This document shows positions 24,301 to 37,132 of a DNA stretch of 64,000 nucleotides, in pieces. Made by a program: the position numbers and the translations under genes. Origin of the DNA: Pyrrhosoma nymphula (lineage: Eukaryota > Arthropoda > Insecta > Odonata > Coenagrionidae); assembly GCA_963573305.1 (NCBI GenBank), contig OY754329.1:81832076-81896075 (forward strand), read 5' to 3'. The first letter of the stretch is position 1. Every line of letters starts with the position of its first letter. Under the pieces are notes generated by a model. That model had not been told where the DNA came from. It made no database searches and saw only the letters and a program-made list of their open reading frames with translations.

Positions 24301-25699
24301 ATTGTAGACCAACACAGGACTTAATAATATCAGCTTTACTCGGTGGTTTTAAGTACATTTTCCTCTAGCCTTAGTTTTTATGACTCATAAGAACTAGTTG
24401 GCTGAAACGGCACGTCCCACCATGAAAATAATTCCCTTTTTATTTCCACCAAAAACTAAATCCTTCTCGAACCTCACTTCTTAAACATCTACATTTAGTC
24501 TTCATCCTTTTCCTACGCCTCAGGGGCATGGAAAGTTACACTCAATATCAAGCCTTTTACTAATCTCTAGTCATTTTTGCCGAGAGCAGGCGTTAGCCTG
24601 CTCTTCGATAAAAATGGCAAGGGGATCACTGTGTAACGTTCTATTGCTCCGAAAAATTTAGGAGTACTTGATCTGAGATGATCTTCTCATGGAAACCAAG
24701 AAGGGTTCAAATTGAAATTAATAATTTTCTGACACCGAGGCTCAACTTCGGGCCCTTTGCGTGGAAAGCTAAAATATCTTGCATCACGCTAAAAAGACTA
24801 CATTTAGGCCGTTTTAGACGAGACATTTGATTGCGCAGTTTGATGCATGAAAATTGAGAGAACGCGTGCACGGAATAAGAGCAGGGGCTATTTTCTTGTG
24901 TTTTGTTCAAGGATTCGCGCCGTCATTCTAGCAAGTCCCCCCCTTACTCGACACAATTTTCACTGCACATCCATACATGCATCAGACAGTGCTATAGTAA
25001 AATGCCTCGTGTAAAACGGCCATACGTGCGATCTTGCGGTTAAGCTCCGTATGTAAGCGTTCAAGTGACGACATTTTCTACCCCGTTACAAGAGGTGTCT
25101 TCAGGTCGAACCCTGACTTGAAGACATCTCCTGCAAGCCTTTGCTCCAGACTTTTCTGTGTACAAATTTACAATATCAGTTTTCGTAGATATCGATGTCT
25201 ACACGAAAAATACCATATTTCACTTTCTATATCCCTCCCAAACTGGGATGATGCCATTTCATCGTCGTTTTTCCTTGAGCTCGAAGTCACGTATTTTGCA
25301 TTCTCATTGGAAATAAAATAGACGCCCATTCTTACTCTTTTGTTCCATTCCTTTCGGAGTATCCCTCCGAGCAGTAGTGCTTATCGCTAGTCAGACAACA
25401 TCAGTCAATATTGACCTGAATGGAAGCGGCGAATTTTTTATCTTTCCCAGGTATTCCATCGATCATCGTCCCCAGGTACTCACCATAAAAAGAGTTCTCT
25501 TCAGGTTTAGTATTTAAGGTACATCGTTGAAATTGTGTCAAAAGGTCAAAGGAAAATCATTAAATCAATGAAGTGGTGTGTTCGTTGTCATGCTCCATAG
25601 AAACCAACTCTCCCCGACCAATGAGCGGGTGAATTGGGTAGCATCAACCAGCCGACTCACGCTAGCGGAATGTTTTCTACACCTACTTTTACGAAATAC
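24301..25699. other. Intron, nothing recognised
   Basis: No exon or repeat that I can support. Short frames (24707-24910, 25034-25321) have no recognisable features. Confidence 0.45.
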
Positions 25700-26500
25700 C
25701 GAGAAAAAAAACTCCAGGGTGTGTGGCACGGGGTGACTCCACGCCAGGCATGCGTTACTCGTCCCTGTACAGGGTCAAACCCCGCACGCTGCTCCGACTA
25801 CTAAGCCCAGATTAAAAGGCAGTAGAGAACAATGCGCGGCCAAACCAGAAACCAGTAGAGTTCTGCGTTGGAAAACATGCAAACAGCATTAAACTTGTTA
25901 AGATACAACTATTGATTACCAATTCCAACGCTATTTATTTATGAATGCCACGAAATATTGTAGGATTTGTTTCTTTTCCGGCGTATGCTGTGAATGAAGT
26001 CTTCTCGGATCTTCTACCAGGTCAGGTATTGGGTTTCCGGCGTTTCAATGACTACCCTGAAGACGATGACGGAGGCTGTCATCGAAACGTTGGCAACCAA
26101 ATACCTGATCTGGTGGAAGACTCGAGAAGACTTCATCCACACCGAGATACTAATTCATGAAGAAAATATCACGCGGGGAATTTAAAGCAGGGTGTAGTGC
26201 TCGGAATGGTGATATGTATTTAAACACAAATATGAAGTCTAGTCTATCTATTGAGGATGGGAATTTCATAGAAATGATCTATCACTATTATGATGACCCC
26301 TACTGTAGGTGGAAAATATGACATTTTAAATCTATTGATTCAGCTATTTTTCTTTCTTGTCTTATGCTTTTGATTGTTTCTATCGTAATACGTGGGCTCT
26401 AGCAAAATAAGTTGAACGTCCGCTAAAGAAATTGCCTGCTTCGTACTTACGCAAAATATTTAACCTATACTTTTCCTTTTGATTAGAGAGTTAGAGATTT
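25700..26500 (-). mobile_element. LINE 3' end, second copy of the 15705-16520 family
   Basis: 25719 onward matches 15749 onward, and 26210-26500 matches 16060-16340. About 200 bases between roughly 25958 and 26165 are absent from the other copy and hold a palindrome, so something inserted into this LINE copy. It is more diverged than the first copy. Confidence 0.6.
25994..26136. repeat. Palindrome with hammerhead core, inserted in a LINE
   Basis: Inverted repeat centred near 26065: GAAGTCTTCTCG at left, CGAGAAGACTTC at right. The plus-strand right arm contains CTGAAGA, a 6-7-bp stem (GATGAC/GTCATC) with a GGAGGCT loop, then GAAACGTTGG. This is the full CUGANGA / stem II / GAAA order of a hammerhead ribozyme. 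The left arm has the degenerate mirror copy. Confidence 0.6.
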
Positions 26501-28243
26501 CCACCATAATTAATTTGGAAATAATAAATTAGTATCATCTATTAATTAATGTTAATAGTTATTAATAACTATAGTTTCAAATTATAGTGACGGCTTTTCT
26601 TATTTTGCGCAGTTACATGGGTTGATTTTTCACAATAGCCTATGTATGTAGAAAACTGCTTCGGGCGTTAGATTGTGGGAATAAAATATACTCAAAGGTT
26701 GTTAGCAAAGGGTAATTCTGCAATTTTCAATATTCATTTTGACTAACCGGTTAGTTGAAAAGAGAAATAGGGTCTGCTGAAAACCTATTCCTGATTGATG
26801 ACTGCTCGTGATATTTTACTTTCCACGACCACGGCTTCTTAGCTTACCAACATTATCAGGTTGGAAAAATAAGACTTTAAGACGGAATGTTTCAACGAAA
26901 TAATGGCGGTGGAAGATAAAGAAAATACTGTAAACGGCCAAGTTATGCTTCCTTCCGAATCCTTTGGTGCAACCTTTTTTATATATAGTCTATGTTTAGT
27001 ACCAATACAAAGAATTTCTGTGGCCTTAACTTTTTTACTTCATTCACAAACTTTTGCTGAGCGTGGTCTTTGAGTATGGACGATGACCATTCCTCATATT
27101 GAATTACTTAGTGCCCAAAAATCATGATGGAAAAACCGTCTTCTGTTAAAAAACAAGGCTTCAGAGACATTTCAATGAATAAACGAAATCGATAATCCGG
27201 TGAGAATGACTTGACAGACCTCATGTTATTTTTATTACACCAATTTAGTAATTGCATTCATACTTCATTTGTACAGCCAGTCTAATCACATGATAGAACG
27301 GAGCTATGGTAGGAGATATGCTGTTAATAGTTTGCTAGTTTGAGTAACAATTAAGAGTAGTTCGTATTCTTACTTCATATCTTACGCATGAAAAATATGA
27401 ATGGGTGACATGGTGGGGACGTTCTCGTAGAGGGTAATAAATAAATGTATACAGGTACCACATCATATTTCTAATTAAAATAAACAAGCTCTACACAGTG
27501 AGATAACAAAATAGCTATGACTGTGCAAAAGATTACGTAGTACCGTGATGAGGTAAATGAGGACACCCATATAGGAGGGTTATCATTTTTTCGAAATATT
27601 TTACATGACGACATTGCTTAATTCCTGTTAGGATGCATGCCTGGAGAATAACATAATTTCAGTATGCTGTATCGACTTCAGCTCACTGGTACTTAGATTG
27701 ACTAGGGCTGCATGTCACTAATACCTCCCCATGGACTTCGAGAACTCAGATTATAATATGCTCCCTTCCTAGTTCGATTCTCTCGATATGCGTCGCACAG
27801 GTTTAGTAGCAGTTATCGGAGTTGGTGAGGGCGACTCACTGGGTATCTGAATGGGGTTCGAACGTTATGATATTTTTAATTTCTTTTTTTTTACCTGAGT
27901 AATTCATTGCCTCTGAATATTATTCAAGTCACTATTTTTTCACGAACTCTTGGCGATCAGACGAGAATCTCATTGTGATATTACAGAGTTTGATGTTTAG
28001 CACCATGAGCTCGACTCAGTATATATTTTCAGTGAACTAGGACCAGTAACATTTAGATAATGCCTTTTAAATAAATGATCTACCTGGAAATGGTGGAAAA
28101 TTTGTGCATATAGCATACTTAATGCTTAGAATTTATGATAAGTTATGGACTCAAAAATTGTATTGATATGGAAAATATATTTCACGCTACGTATTCTAAT
28201 ATTTTATATTCCCCTCTGTATATATTCTGCATTTCACCGGTAG
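26501..28243. other. Intron, nothing firm
   Basis: AT-rich sequence. A degenerate hammerhead-like half (minus strand, CCTGATAATGTTGG) is near 26840. No exon seen. Confidence 0.45.
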
Positions 28244-28312
28244 GCTGACCGGATGGGGTTGCTGGTTTCGGAAGCGCTTCTGAAGACTGAAAGCAGTAGC
28301 ATAAGGAGAGAG
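28244..28312 (+). CDS. Gustatory receptor locus 1, common exon 2 (23 codons)
   Basis: A 69-nt exon bounded by TTCACCGGTAG and GTAAGT, phase 0 at both ends. It reads ADRMGLLVSEALLKTESSSI then RRE. The exon of the second locus at 53941-54009 has the same length and phases (ARRTGVLVSEAILRV then NNKKIKKE). In insect gustatory receptors this segment is the cytoplasmic linker just before the last helix and is commonly its own exon. The exon is too short to be found by frame length, but paralogy, splice sites and position agree. Confidence 0.85.
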
Positions 28313-29402
28313 GTAAGTGGTTTATGTAACAGCTAACGTTCATTTTCCAGGTGATAAGGATGAAAAATAATAACAATTTTAAAAAAGTTGCAGTACTAGC
28401 AGTGCTTATTATTAAGAGTGTATCGACGGTGAGGATCTTTTGTATTAGGAAGTCATTATATATTTGTTAATGAGGGTAAATTATAGAATAAATAAAATAA
28501 AGACATAGTTACTAATGATGGCAAATGAATTCAGATGCCAACTAATTAATGAAAAAAGAGCATTAAATTAAATTTAAAAGACTAGTTATCTGGAGAGATA
28601 AAATTGCTCTCTCCAAAAGAGAATATCCGAATTTTTTCCGGAGTCCTAAATCGTATTCCAGAATACGGCTTGATGCAAAAAGTACAGTATCATTGAAAGT
28701 CTCTGCTGATTCTCATTTAGAAGCCTGCTTGTAAATATGCGCCTAATTTAGCATGATATTTAAAACGCGCTAGGTCCATCTACGATTGCATGGGAGAGAT
28801 ATGTCATTTAATGGAGAAATAAATCGGACTAGTCTTTAGGATAGCACATACAAATGTTTCAGTTTGTGCATTTCTATAATCCATGCTGCCTGTATAAACT
28901 CTAATAGCCTGCAGATAGAACGTAGCCTTCATTTCAAATAGAACTGGCTTTACGAAAAATCCCCTGTAAACGTACTTATGAGTTGTAGTTAGTGAGCATT
29001 GATATTTGAGATATTCGTTTCTCTTCAAATAAAACTGGGTGGGCGTCAACAACCCCACGTTTTCTTACTGCATGTTTGGTCAGGCATAATTTTCTAATTC
29101 AGTAAATACCTATGATTACTTTTTTCTATTTGAAACTTTCACTATGTTCTCATCCATTAAAGTAAACATTCAAGACGTTTTAACGATAGACGTTAATCTT
29201 TTTTATTTCTAAGTGACATTAATGCATTTTTCTTGAAACTATACCAGGCAAAATGTTGCTTGACAATTATTGATGAGCAAATGAATTCGCCTGGGTTTAC
29301 CTTGATTGCAAAATATTGTAAAATGAGAATTTCTACTGTAAATAAAGTGAGTTGAAATAATTTAACTTTGTAAAAACTTCACAGTACTTTTATGCATAAT
29401 AA
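28313..29402. other. Intron, nothing recognised
   Basis: AT-rich sequence up to the Helitron. A minus-strand frame (29058-28804) has no recognisable domain. Confidence 0.5.
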
Positions 29403-31480
29403 TCTATATATATTAATTTTGTAGCGTGTCAGTCAGTCATTCTATATCCATTTAGTTTATACCTCTCTCAAGTTTTGAGCTAGAGAAATTAAGTTTTGTC
29501 AATTAAATGTGGATTCTCTGTCTGTATGATTTCGTAGTAAATTTGGTTTGGTAGGTGGCACATTTTGGGGTTGATTTTACCCCAATATTGTTAACATTGA
29601 CACCCATAAGAAAAGCATTGTATTCGGTGCAGGTTTTTCCTCATTTGCTTTTTTAAAATACTTGCACTCAAGATATTGGATGGAAATTTGCATCATCGAA
29701 CGCATAAAAAACTTTAGTATTTAATTCTTTCATTCAATTTTCTTATACGCATCGTTTTTGTCCAGGTAGTGCGTTTTTATCTCGAAATTTATCAATTTTT
29801 CTTACTTTTAAACAATAGATATTTCCTATCCATGATAGAAACAACTCGAAATTTATCCAAATCCACACAATTTATTTCAAACGACCCGGGTTTCAGATAT
29901 TTCCGAGGCAAATTTCAGATATTTCCTAGTCAACCGGGCTTGAATACCCATTTAATAGCGATTTTATGAATGGCTATTCACTCCTGCAGCCTTTTAAGGC
30001 CAGGTTCAGTGACTAATTTGATAGTTGTAGTCAAACAACTACAGTTCCCCGTTTGCCTTGCCTTCTCACTGACACAACAAGGGTCGATCGCTTCAAGTGC
30101 GTGGATTAAATCTGGAAAATCTGTGCTTTTCGCGTGGCTAATTATATGTTGCATGCTCAGATCAGTGATGGACAGATCAGTATTGCCAAATTCAACACCA
30201 GCTGACGAACACAGCGCTTGCCCCAAAGCGTCGCATCTTTGGAGACATGAACAGAAACTCAAGTTAACGACCAATATACGCGTAAATTAGCGCTATGTGT
30301 TAACCATATTTTCAAAACAGCTGTCGAACATCGGTAATGGAAAAGTACCAGTTGATGCCGACAAAAAAATATTTCAATTCCATTGAACTTTTCTATCATT
30401 ATTCTATCGATCGAACAATCATTTCAGAAAGTTTTTCCACAAGTTGCCACCAGTTACAAAAATCACCGATGGCTTTGCAAACGCACTATTTTGGTAGCAA
30501 AACACACCGACGTCAATGCAATCAACTACGCCATCCACGGACGAATTTCGGGCGAGTCTGTCACCTACAAATCGATTGATAGCGCCATGAATGTGGACGA
30601 GATTTTTAACTATCCAATTGAGTTTTTAAATTCGGTGGGTATTTCTGGTGTACCACCGCACAAATTGTCACTCAATCTCGGCGCACCAATAAATCTTTTG
30701 CACAAAATTAATGCACCACGAATGTGCAATGGAACCAGGCTCACTGTCAAACCACTGATACCAAACGTCATCGAAGCGAAAATTCTGAATGGCAATTCAA
30801 GAGGAGAAGATGTGCTTATTCCACGTATTCCCATCATTCCCACCGACATGCCATTTGATTTCAAACGACTAAAGTTCCCCGTTCGCCTAGCATTCTCAAT
30901 GAAAATCAACAATGCACAAGGTAAATCGCTTCAAGTGTGTGGATTAAATCTGGAAAATCCATGCTTTTCATACGGTCAATTATATGTAGCATGCTCATGA
31001 GTCGGACAGCCTAAAAAGTAATTTTTTTTGCAGAGGGCGGTAGGACCAAACATATTGTGTATCCGAAAGCACTCAAATAAAATTTTCAACTCTATTTTAT
31101 TACACAAAACATAATTTTCTTTCATTAATTTTGAACATGTAAATATGTCTGCTTTGCATAAGTGTGCCTTCTAAAAAAGAAAAAGAGGCATTGCAACGGA
31201 TGCCGGGCCCCGCCGGCGATCGCGCCTCAAATTCGCACCGCCTTATTTCTCTCTTAAGTTTGCATGGGATGGGAAGGCTTAAAATAATGCAATTGCTGTT
31301 TTGGGAAAGAAAAATTATTATGAATGTATTTTCATTTTTGGGAAATATATATACTCATTTAGCCACATTTCCCACTGCTTCCACTAGAGTAGTGCAAATA
31401 AAAAAAAGAAAAAACACAAAGTTCACTTCAAGAGCACACCAGACAGAGACTGTCTGCAAAGCAGGCAGCAGGTCTGCTAG
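29403..31480 (+). mobile_element. Helitron with both termini, internally deleted
   Basis: 5' end TCTATATATATTAATTTTG preceded by host A. 3' end is a 6-bp hairpin (GCAGGC, AGCAG, GTCTGC) at 31461-31476 followed by CTAG (31477-31480) and host T. This is the canonical Helitron ending and A/T insertion. Inside is the C-terminal part of the Rep-helicase protein (30383-31000), with an extra copy of its last segment at about 30040-30175 upstream. The element is about 2.1 kb, far shorter than an autonomous one, and lies in intron 2 of receptor locus 1. Confidence 0.85.
30383..31000 (+). pseudogene. Helitron Rep-helicase C-terminal fragment (Pif1-like helicase end)
   Basis: The 205-codon frame carries landmarks of the Helitron helicase C-terminus: WLCKRTILVAKHTDVNAIN, EFLNSVGISGVPPHKLSL, MCNGTRLTVKPLIPNVIEAK, GEDVLIPRIPIIPTDMPFDF, FPVRLAFSMKINNAQGKSL and SYGQLYVACS. 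The last two correspond to helicase motifs V-VI; the expected arginine after VACS is replaced by a stop (TGA). The Rep endonuclease and helicase motifs I-IV are missing, so the protein is non-functional. A second, more decayed copy of the motif V-VI block sits upstream at about 30040-30175 in broken frames. Confidence 0.85.
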
Positions 31481-31662
31481 TAATAAGAAATTTGTAAAAT
31501 AAAATAAATATAAAGAATCGTTAAATTAATACAAATTATTTTGAGATATTTACCAATTGAAATAATTTTCAAATCACGATGTGGTGCCACCAAGTCAAGC
31601 CTGAAAATTTGATACATAAAGTGTGACTTATTTACCTAAGATATTACTCATCTTTCTTGCAG

Positions 31663-31752
31663 CTTCATCTCTTCTCCAATCAACTTCTTCATGCAAAAAT
31701 CCGATTCTCGGCTTGTGGTTTTTTTCCGCTGGATTACAGACTACTTACTTCG
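31663..31752 (+). CDS. Gustatory receptor locus 1, common exon 3 (30 codons)
   Basis: A 90-nt exon between TTTCTTGCAG and GTATGT, phase 0 at both ends. It reads LHLFSNQLLHAKI then RFSACGFFPLDYRLLTS. The FS-QLL...FSACGFF-LD--LLTS pattern is the hallmark penultimate exon of insect gustatory receptors (start of helix 7 region). The paralogous exon at 54398-54490 has QLL, TACGFFTLDF in the same order. It lies 182 bp beyond the Helitron 3' end, so the Helitron insertion left its acceptor intact. Confidence 0.92.
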
Positions 31753-34611
31753 GTATGTATCATTTAATCGTTATTACACTTCATTCTGGAATAATGGATC
31801 GACAATCGAAATTTTTGTTACAGTCGTTACTTCAATTCTGATGTTTTCTTAATCCCACACCATTACACGAATAATAATTGTTAAGTTTATCTCGAGAACA
31901 ATAAAGAGCGATTTTAAAATCACAAATACTTGTCATAAAATTCTTAGTATGTTAATTTATTATAAACATCTACACATGCAGGATAGCAATGTTTAACTCT
32001 AGAGTTATGTATATAATGCAAATAGTATCAAATAAACTATTAAAATATAATAATAAAGATTTATAAAACCAATTTCTGCTGAGAGGCTAGGAACCACCAT
32101 ACAAATGTTAAAATTGTCTTAATTAAATAATTTGACGGAAATAGTATTAAATTAACTTTATGATAGTTCATGGGACAATTTTTACATATGTTGGAACATA
32201 CATTTTACCAACAAATTGATGCTAAATATGTTCATAAATATCCTTGGTGACCGAGTCGTAGTCAGTTTAGATAAACACAAAGGAGCGCTGTTTCAGCAAC
32301 ATTAAAAGTGCAATGTTCAGAACGTTTGAATTTTGATCGTCATATGTTTCTATATGGTAGTCTTAAAATTTTCAATGGCTTGTGGAGATAAGGAGAAAAA
32401 TCGAATAGAAGGTTATTATGGCAGGTAAGACCTCTTTATCATCGTATATTTTCTTTAAATAAGATAATGAATCGTCTCTGATAGCTGCAGAAATTCTTAA
32501 ACCGCTGAAATGTGCGGAAGTGTCAGAGTAAGGACCCAAAAACTGTGGATGCCCATTCCAGATAAAAATATTTTCTTTGGCGATTTTTTTGAATCACATG
32601 CCTCTCAAATAAATAACACCTTGCGCATTATGAAAGCGGCAGTCTGCTTTGTTGTGGCGGGAATCATTTATAAATGTGTATAGCTTATTGACAAATAGGT
32701 AGTAATTGACTCGTACTCTTTTCAGTCAAGAGCTTATACCTCCACCTAAACTCGTAGATCACATGACAATGAGAAGCCAATCTCGACGTAAATCTCTATT
32801 ATCTTATTAATTACTTTGTGCCATATTATCTTTTTACTGCAGACAATTTGGTGTCATGATGTTTTTATCGATCAAGAAAGTGATTGACATATAGATACTA
32901 ATTCATTACAAGTTTTTCTTATACATGTATAAAATACCTCGCTGAAATAGTCCTAATACTTTCCCAAAATGCATAAAAAATGTTAATTAAAGTAAAGTGG
33001 AACTTAAAATCTGACATATGGTCAGAAATAAATGTCTTTTTGGAACCCCGCCATAAGAAGATCACTGCAAATGCATTTCCCGCGCTTTTCGAAGGAATAC
33101 TAAATATAAGTGATGGGAAGTGTTACGGCCAGGACTTATAGGAGGCTACGTTACTTTACTACTTTTAAATGTAGTAAAATACGCTTAAGACAAAGAGACT
33201 AGGACTGAATTGCGCGAGAAAGTATTATTTTATTTTTCTTGCGTCCGACTTTGTCTTACTAGTACGCAATTTACGATAGTTGTGATCAAGCACACTAATT
33301 TGGCGTTTTTCTCGCTATTTATTAGATTATCACCATGGTCACGGTCAATTTAGCACTCGAGTTTTTCGCTTATGTTTATTTAAGAAAAACGATGACACAC
33401 ACCGCAACTCTTCGTTATCTTTCAGAGCAAATATCAACGAATAGATATCAATGATAATATGATGAATAATACTTTATATTTTATCGTAAAAATTAATATT
33501 TTTCTTAATGTATAATAAAATAATTTTAACCTAATGGCAATGCATTTTATAGAGGTAAAGGAATTGGTAAAGCTCAAATATTGGAGAAAAAGCGACTTCG
33601 GGATTTTCAAAGATATTCAAGAAATCAATTTGCTCAGCAAATTTTATTTCATCATGTTCGCTGAAAGTAAAAGAACAATCCGATCGAAGACCGGCCTGCA
33701 GATATTTTATGGTTAACCATGATAGGCGACGCAACTCCTGGGTCATTAATGTAACCATGTGTGTTCAAATAGCTTATCATAACGTGTTGCTCAATACCAA
33801 TGTTTGACAATTCAGATAGTTAGTGAGTTCACCGCTGTCATCCATTTATTCCTATTCAATGGATTCCTATTCATCCTAATGGTAGATATCTTACATCCTA
33901 ATGGTAGATCCCTTACATCCTAAAATTCTTCCTCTGTCCCTTTAGATTTACTCAATGTACCTCATCATTGGTCTATCTTGCGGAATTTTCCCTTCTATTT
34001 TGCTCGCTATAATATTTCTCATAAAGTCGTGGATCCATTGGGAGTGCCATATAAATCTAGTCTATAACCATTCACTATTGTGTTCCATGAGTTCCTCGAT
34101 TATTCTTCTCTCTAAATTTACCATATTCGTTCTATCCCTCCACTAAATCTTCAGCAACCACCTTAAGCACCACAGTTAAGTGTGAAGCCACCAGTTGTTT
34201 ACTGATCTCTTCCAGTGATGCAGGAATCTCATTTGAGTACAGCCACGCTCCAGTAAAGCGCTCTTTACTATTGTTTCATAAACTGTAAAATCATCCTGTA
34301 TCGAGCAGATCATATGGATAAAATTTGAAAAGCTATGTAAAGTCTATGTCAAACCATCCGTTCAGTCTGGCAGATTGTTATCTCACGTACTGGTTATTTT
34401 TGCCAATGTGCAATGAACCATCAGTGGTTCTCAAGATTATAAGCTATTTGCCCAATAACTTCATTTCATACCATCTTTATCACCATCAAATTAAGTCCAA
34501 GCTAAAACGTGCAATAAGTGTGGATGCTAATAAGGCAGTTCATTCATTAACTATGTTGAAATATATGTTCACTTAAAGTCTCAGGCTTTAGAGTGTGGAG
34601 CTGAGTCACAT
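31753..34611. other. Intron 3, nothing firm
   Basis: AT-rich sequence. SLLQF and stop after an acceptor-like ACAG at 31824-31841 was considered and rejected as the last exon. No other exon supported. Confidence 0.5.
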
Positions 34612-34779
34612 AATTTCATTTCTCACTTGCTACATTCCACACTTTTCTATTCTTTCCAACCATGGTTTTGACATCTGTATTCACATAATCATAGTGAGCT
34701 TGATAATGACAATACGCTTGTCGAAACCATGGTCGGAAAAATAAATAATTGTGTTGTACAAAGTGAGAAATTATTTCAT
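34612..34779. repeat. Palindrome with hammerhead-like core
   Basis: Inverted repeat centred near 34694: TTCTCACTTGCTACA at left, TGTACAAAGTGAGAA at right, and CCATGGTTTTGACA against TGTCGAAACCATGG. The right arm reads CTTGATAATGACA, loop, TGTCGAAACC, the hammerhead order with a changed CUGANGA box. Confidence 0.5.
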
Positions 34780-35092
34780 ATGTTTACTTATTGTTTCTGT
34801 CAAATCTATCATGATAGAAACCTTTTTTGTCCTTCAAAATTATGAAAATGGTAAAAATAAGTGTTCAAGACACTTGAAACATACATTCTATTTCAAACTC
34901 TTGAGTATAGTGTTTGTAATGAGATATTTTTACCCAATAATATCGAATCAAACAATATTTTTCACTATCATACACTATGCCATATTTTAAGGTAAGAACA
35001 GTAACTACACCTTTTTTGATTGCATATGACTTCGGCGATTTAATGAATGTTTACAGCCTTTAAAGCTCAGTGGAACTTTCTATCTCTTACAG

Positions 35093-35227
35093 TTATCTGC
35101 TGCTGTTGTCACCCATCTAGTCATCCTAGTTCAGTTTCAACTATCGGAGAAGATTCCACCTGAGTGTATATGCGTAGATTACAATTCTACGTCTATGTAT
35201 TGGCCAACGACGACTCAAATGAATTGA
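35093..35227 (+). CDS. Gustatory receptor locus 1, common last exon (44 codons)
   Basis: After TCTCTTACAG at 35092 the phase-0 frame reads LSAAVVTHLVILVQFQLSEK and stops with TGA at 35225-35227. THLVILVQF is the family signature TYhhhhhQF at the end of the last helix, with His replacing Tyr. The last exon of locus 2 also has TH (THLAIAVQV), so the change is shared. AATAAA at 35239-35244 lies 12 nt past the stop and could be the polyadenylation signal of a very short 3' UTR. The tail after QF is longer than in most family members. Confidence 0.88.
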   Translation, partial: LSAAVVTHLVILVQFQLSEKIPPECICVDYNSTSMYWPTTTQMN

Positions 35228-35238
35228 ATACCATTTCA

Positions 35239-35244
35239 AATAAA
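35239..35244 (+). terminator. Candidate polyadenylation signal, receptor locus 1
   Basis: AATAAA 12 nt after the TGA stop. A later signal could be used instead. Confidence 0.35.
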
Positions 35245-35249
35245 GTCGG

Positions 35250-37132
35250 TCAGAAAGTTTGCTGGTTTTTAATTTCATTTTCTGTAAGTGAATCAAATGT
35301 GTGTATTTTTAAAGGTGTTCAATCACGTAGCATGAGAGTGCAGGAAAATGAGTGTCATAAGAAAAAAAGAGTGTAAGACTCGGAAAACAGGAAAGCCTGA
35401 TTAATGCATTAGTTCACTTAAGGAGGCTTGAGTAACATTGCACTAGCAATGAAAATCAATGAATTTGGCCTCGTCATAAAGAAAAATTTCCCACATTTAT
35501 AATGATACTGAAATATCATTCGCTCCAGCAATACTTGTTGAGATATTTAACTTAAAATAGTCTCCGTTTTCCATGGGATACTATGCCACGGCTGCATGTG
35601 TAAAGAGGCATTATGAAACATATTTATGACGCATAGATTGCGCCAGAAAACAACGCTGAGTAGTTCGTATGTTTTTTCAATTAATTCTACAAATAAATAC
35701 ATTACTCGTGTTGATACTGTTTGTAAAATCACAATAAGCTCCATGTGTGTAATTACCAATTTTTAGTGTCTATGCAATTTAATCATTAATTACTATGGAA
35801 TAAATTTTATGCATAAATGACTGAGTTACTATTTGCTTCATAAAATGCTAAAGCTAAATACATTGAATTTCATTTTATCCATTTCTTTGTGTGCTCCTCT
35901 GCCCTTTTTTTGCCTTGTCTATCAAATATGATGACAATTGACTGTACTACATCACACGCCCTTAATAGGTGTAGCAAAACTTGGTGGCACTCGCTCGTAC
36001 AGAAAATGAAGTCAGGGAGAGGAGATCATACAAAAGAGGAGGGATAAAGATCCATAAGTTCTCTCTAGAAGTCCCCAACTGAGCCCTTCGATAACTTTGC
36101 CCGCTCATCAATGCTCAATTCGTCTTCAGTGACCTTAAACGCTCCACTGGCGAGTGTCACTAAGTTTTCTATACCTTTAGATGTAGTATTAAAGGACTGG
36201 TAATTCTGGAAGGTAAGCTATGCGCTTTGTTGGAATGACGTTCCTCGTCCATGAAAAAATCCCCGTGTTCACCGTGGTAGCCAATTATAAAAATTGGTTA
36301 ACTCAGCGTGATTATGACTTTAAAGCTATAGTCTTCTCCTGGGTCAGGTTACTCATTTAGACCTCATCCATCTTCTTATGAGACCCGAAAGAAGTCAAAT
36401 ACGCACTTTTGTTCCAAATCTTCTTCCACTTCTTCCTTATTTCTAGGGGATATATTACAGATCTGATTAACGTCGGTAATTCCCTCTTATGAGTTTAGAT
36501 CGTCTTTCCGTTCTAAGATGAAAAATTGCAAAAATCACACCAAATCCTGCACGAAGGCAAAAAAGAGTCAAATTATGCCGAAAAAATATCTGCCTGTATA
36601 TAACACTCGAGAGGATGTGTTCCTAAATTAAACCTCTTAGCATTTACCTGCTCGTATTTACATTCTTATACGACATCTACAGCCGATAGGTATCGGCATC
36701 TGGACTTTCAAGAGTCATAGGTTTTAAAATTAATAGCTACCTACTAGCTAACGCTCCCAAGTTAGCCAGTTACTCAAATATTCAGGTGACGAAAGAGATT
36801 CACCGTAAAAGGCCCAAATTATGCATAAAAACCCTAAACAGAATAAATATGACAAATCAAAATACCTGTTTTTTTAGAGCTCTGAAGAAAATATATATCC
36901 TAATCAAAACCTCATTTCTATGTAGTCATAGTGACATTATTTTACGAGTAACAAATATATCGGCTTCTTAGAGTCAACGGTTCTAATGCTGATACCAGCT
37001 AGTTTACCCTTCGGAGGAGAGTACGCTATAATTTCCGATATTTTGGGTTTCTAAATGGATCTGCCACACGCAACCACCAACTTCGTTTCTCGAACCAAAC
37101 CCCACTTCTAAAATTCACAAAGTCTGTTGAGG
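35250..37132. other. Intergenic between receptor loci, nothing recognised
   Basis: No supported exon, RNA gene or mobile element. The minus frame at 35759-35547 and plus frame at 36786-36971 look like chance. Confidence 0.5.

Noticed and set aside
31824..31841. Short exon reading SLLQF and stop after an acceptor-like ACAG, as last receptor exon
   Set aside because: It lacks the TM7 core, while 35093-35227 gives a full THLVILVQF ending with correct phase and matches locus 2.
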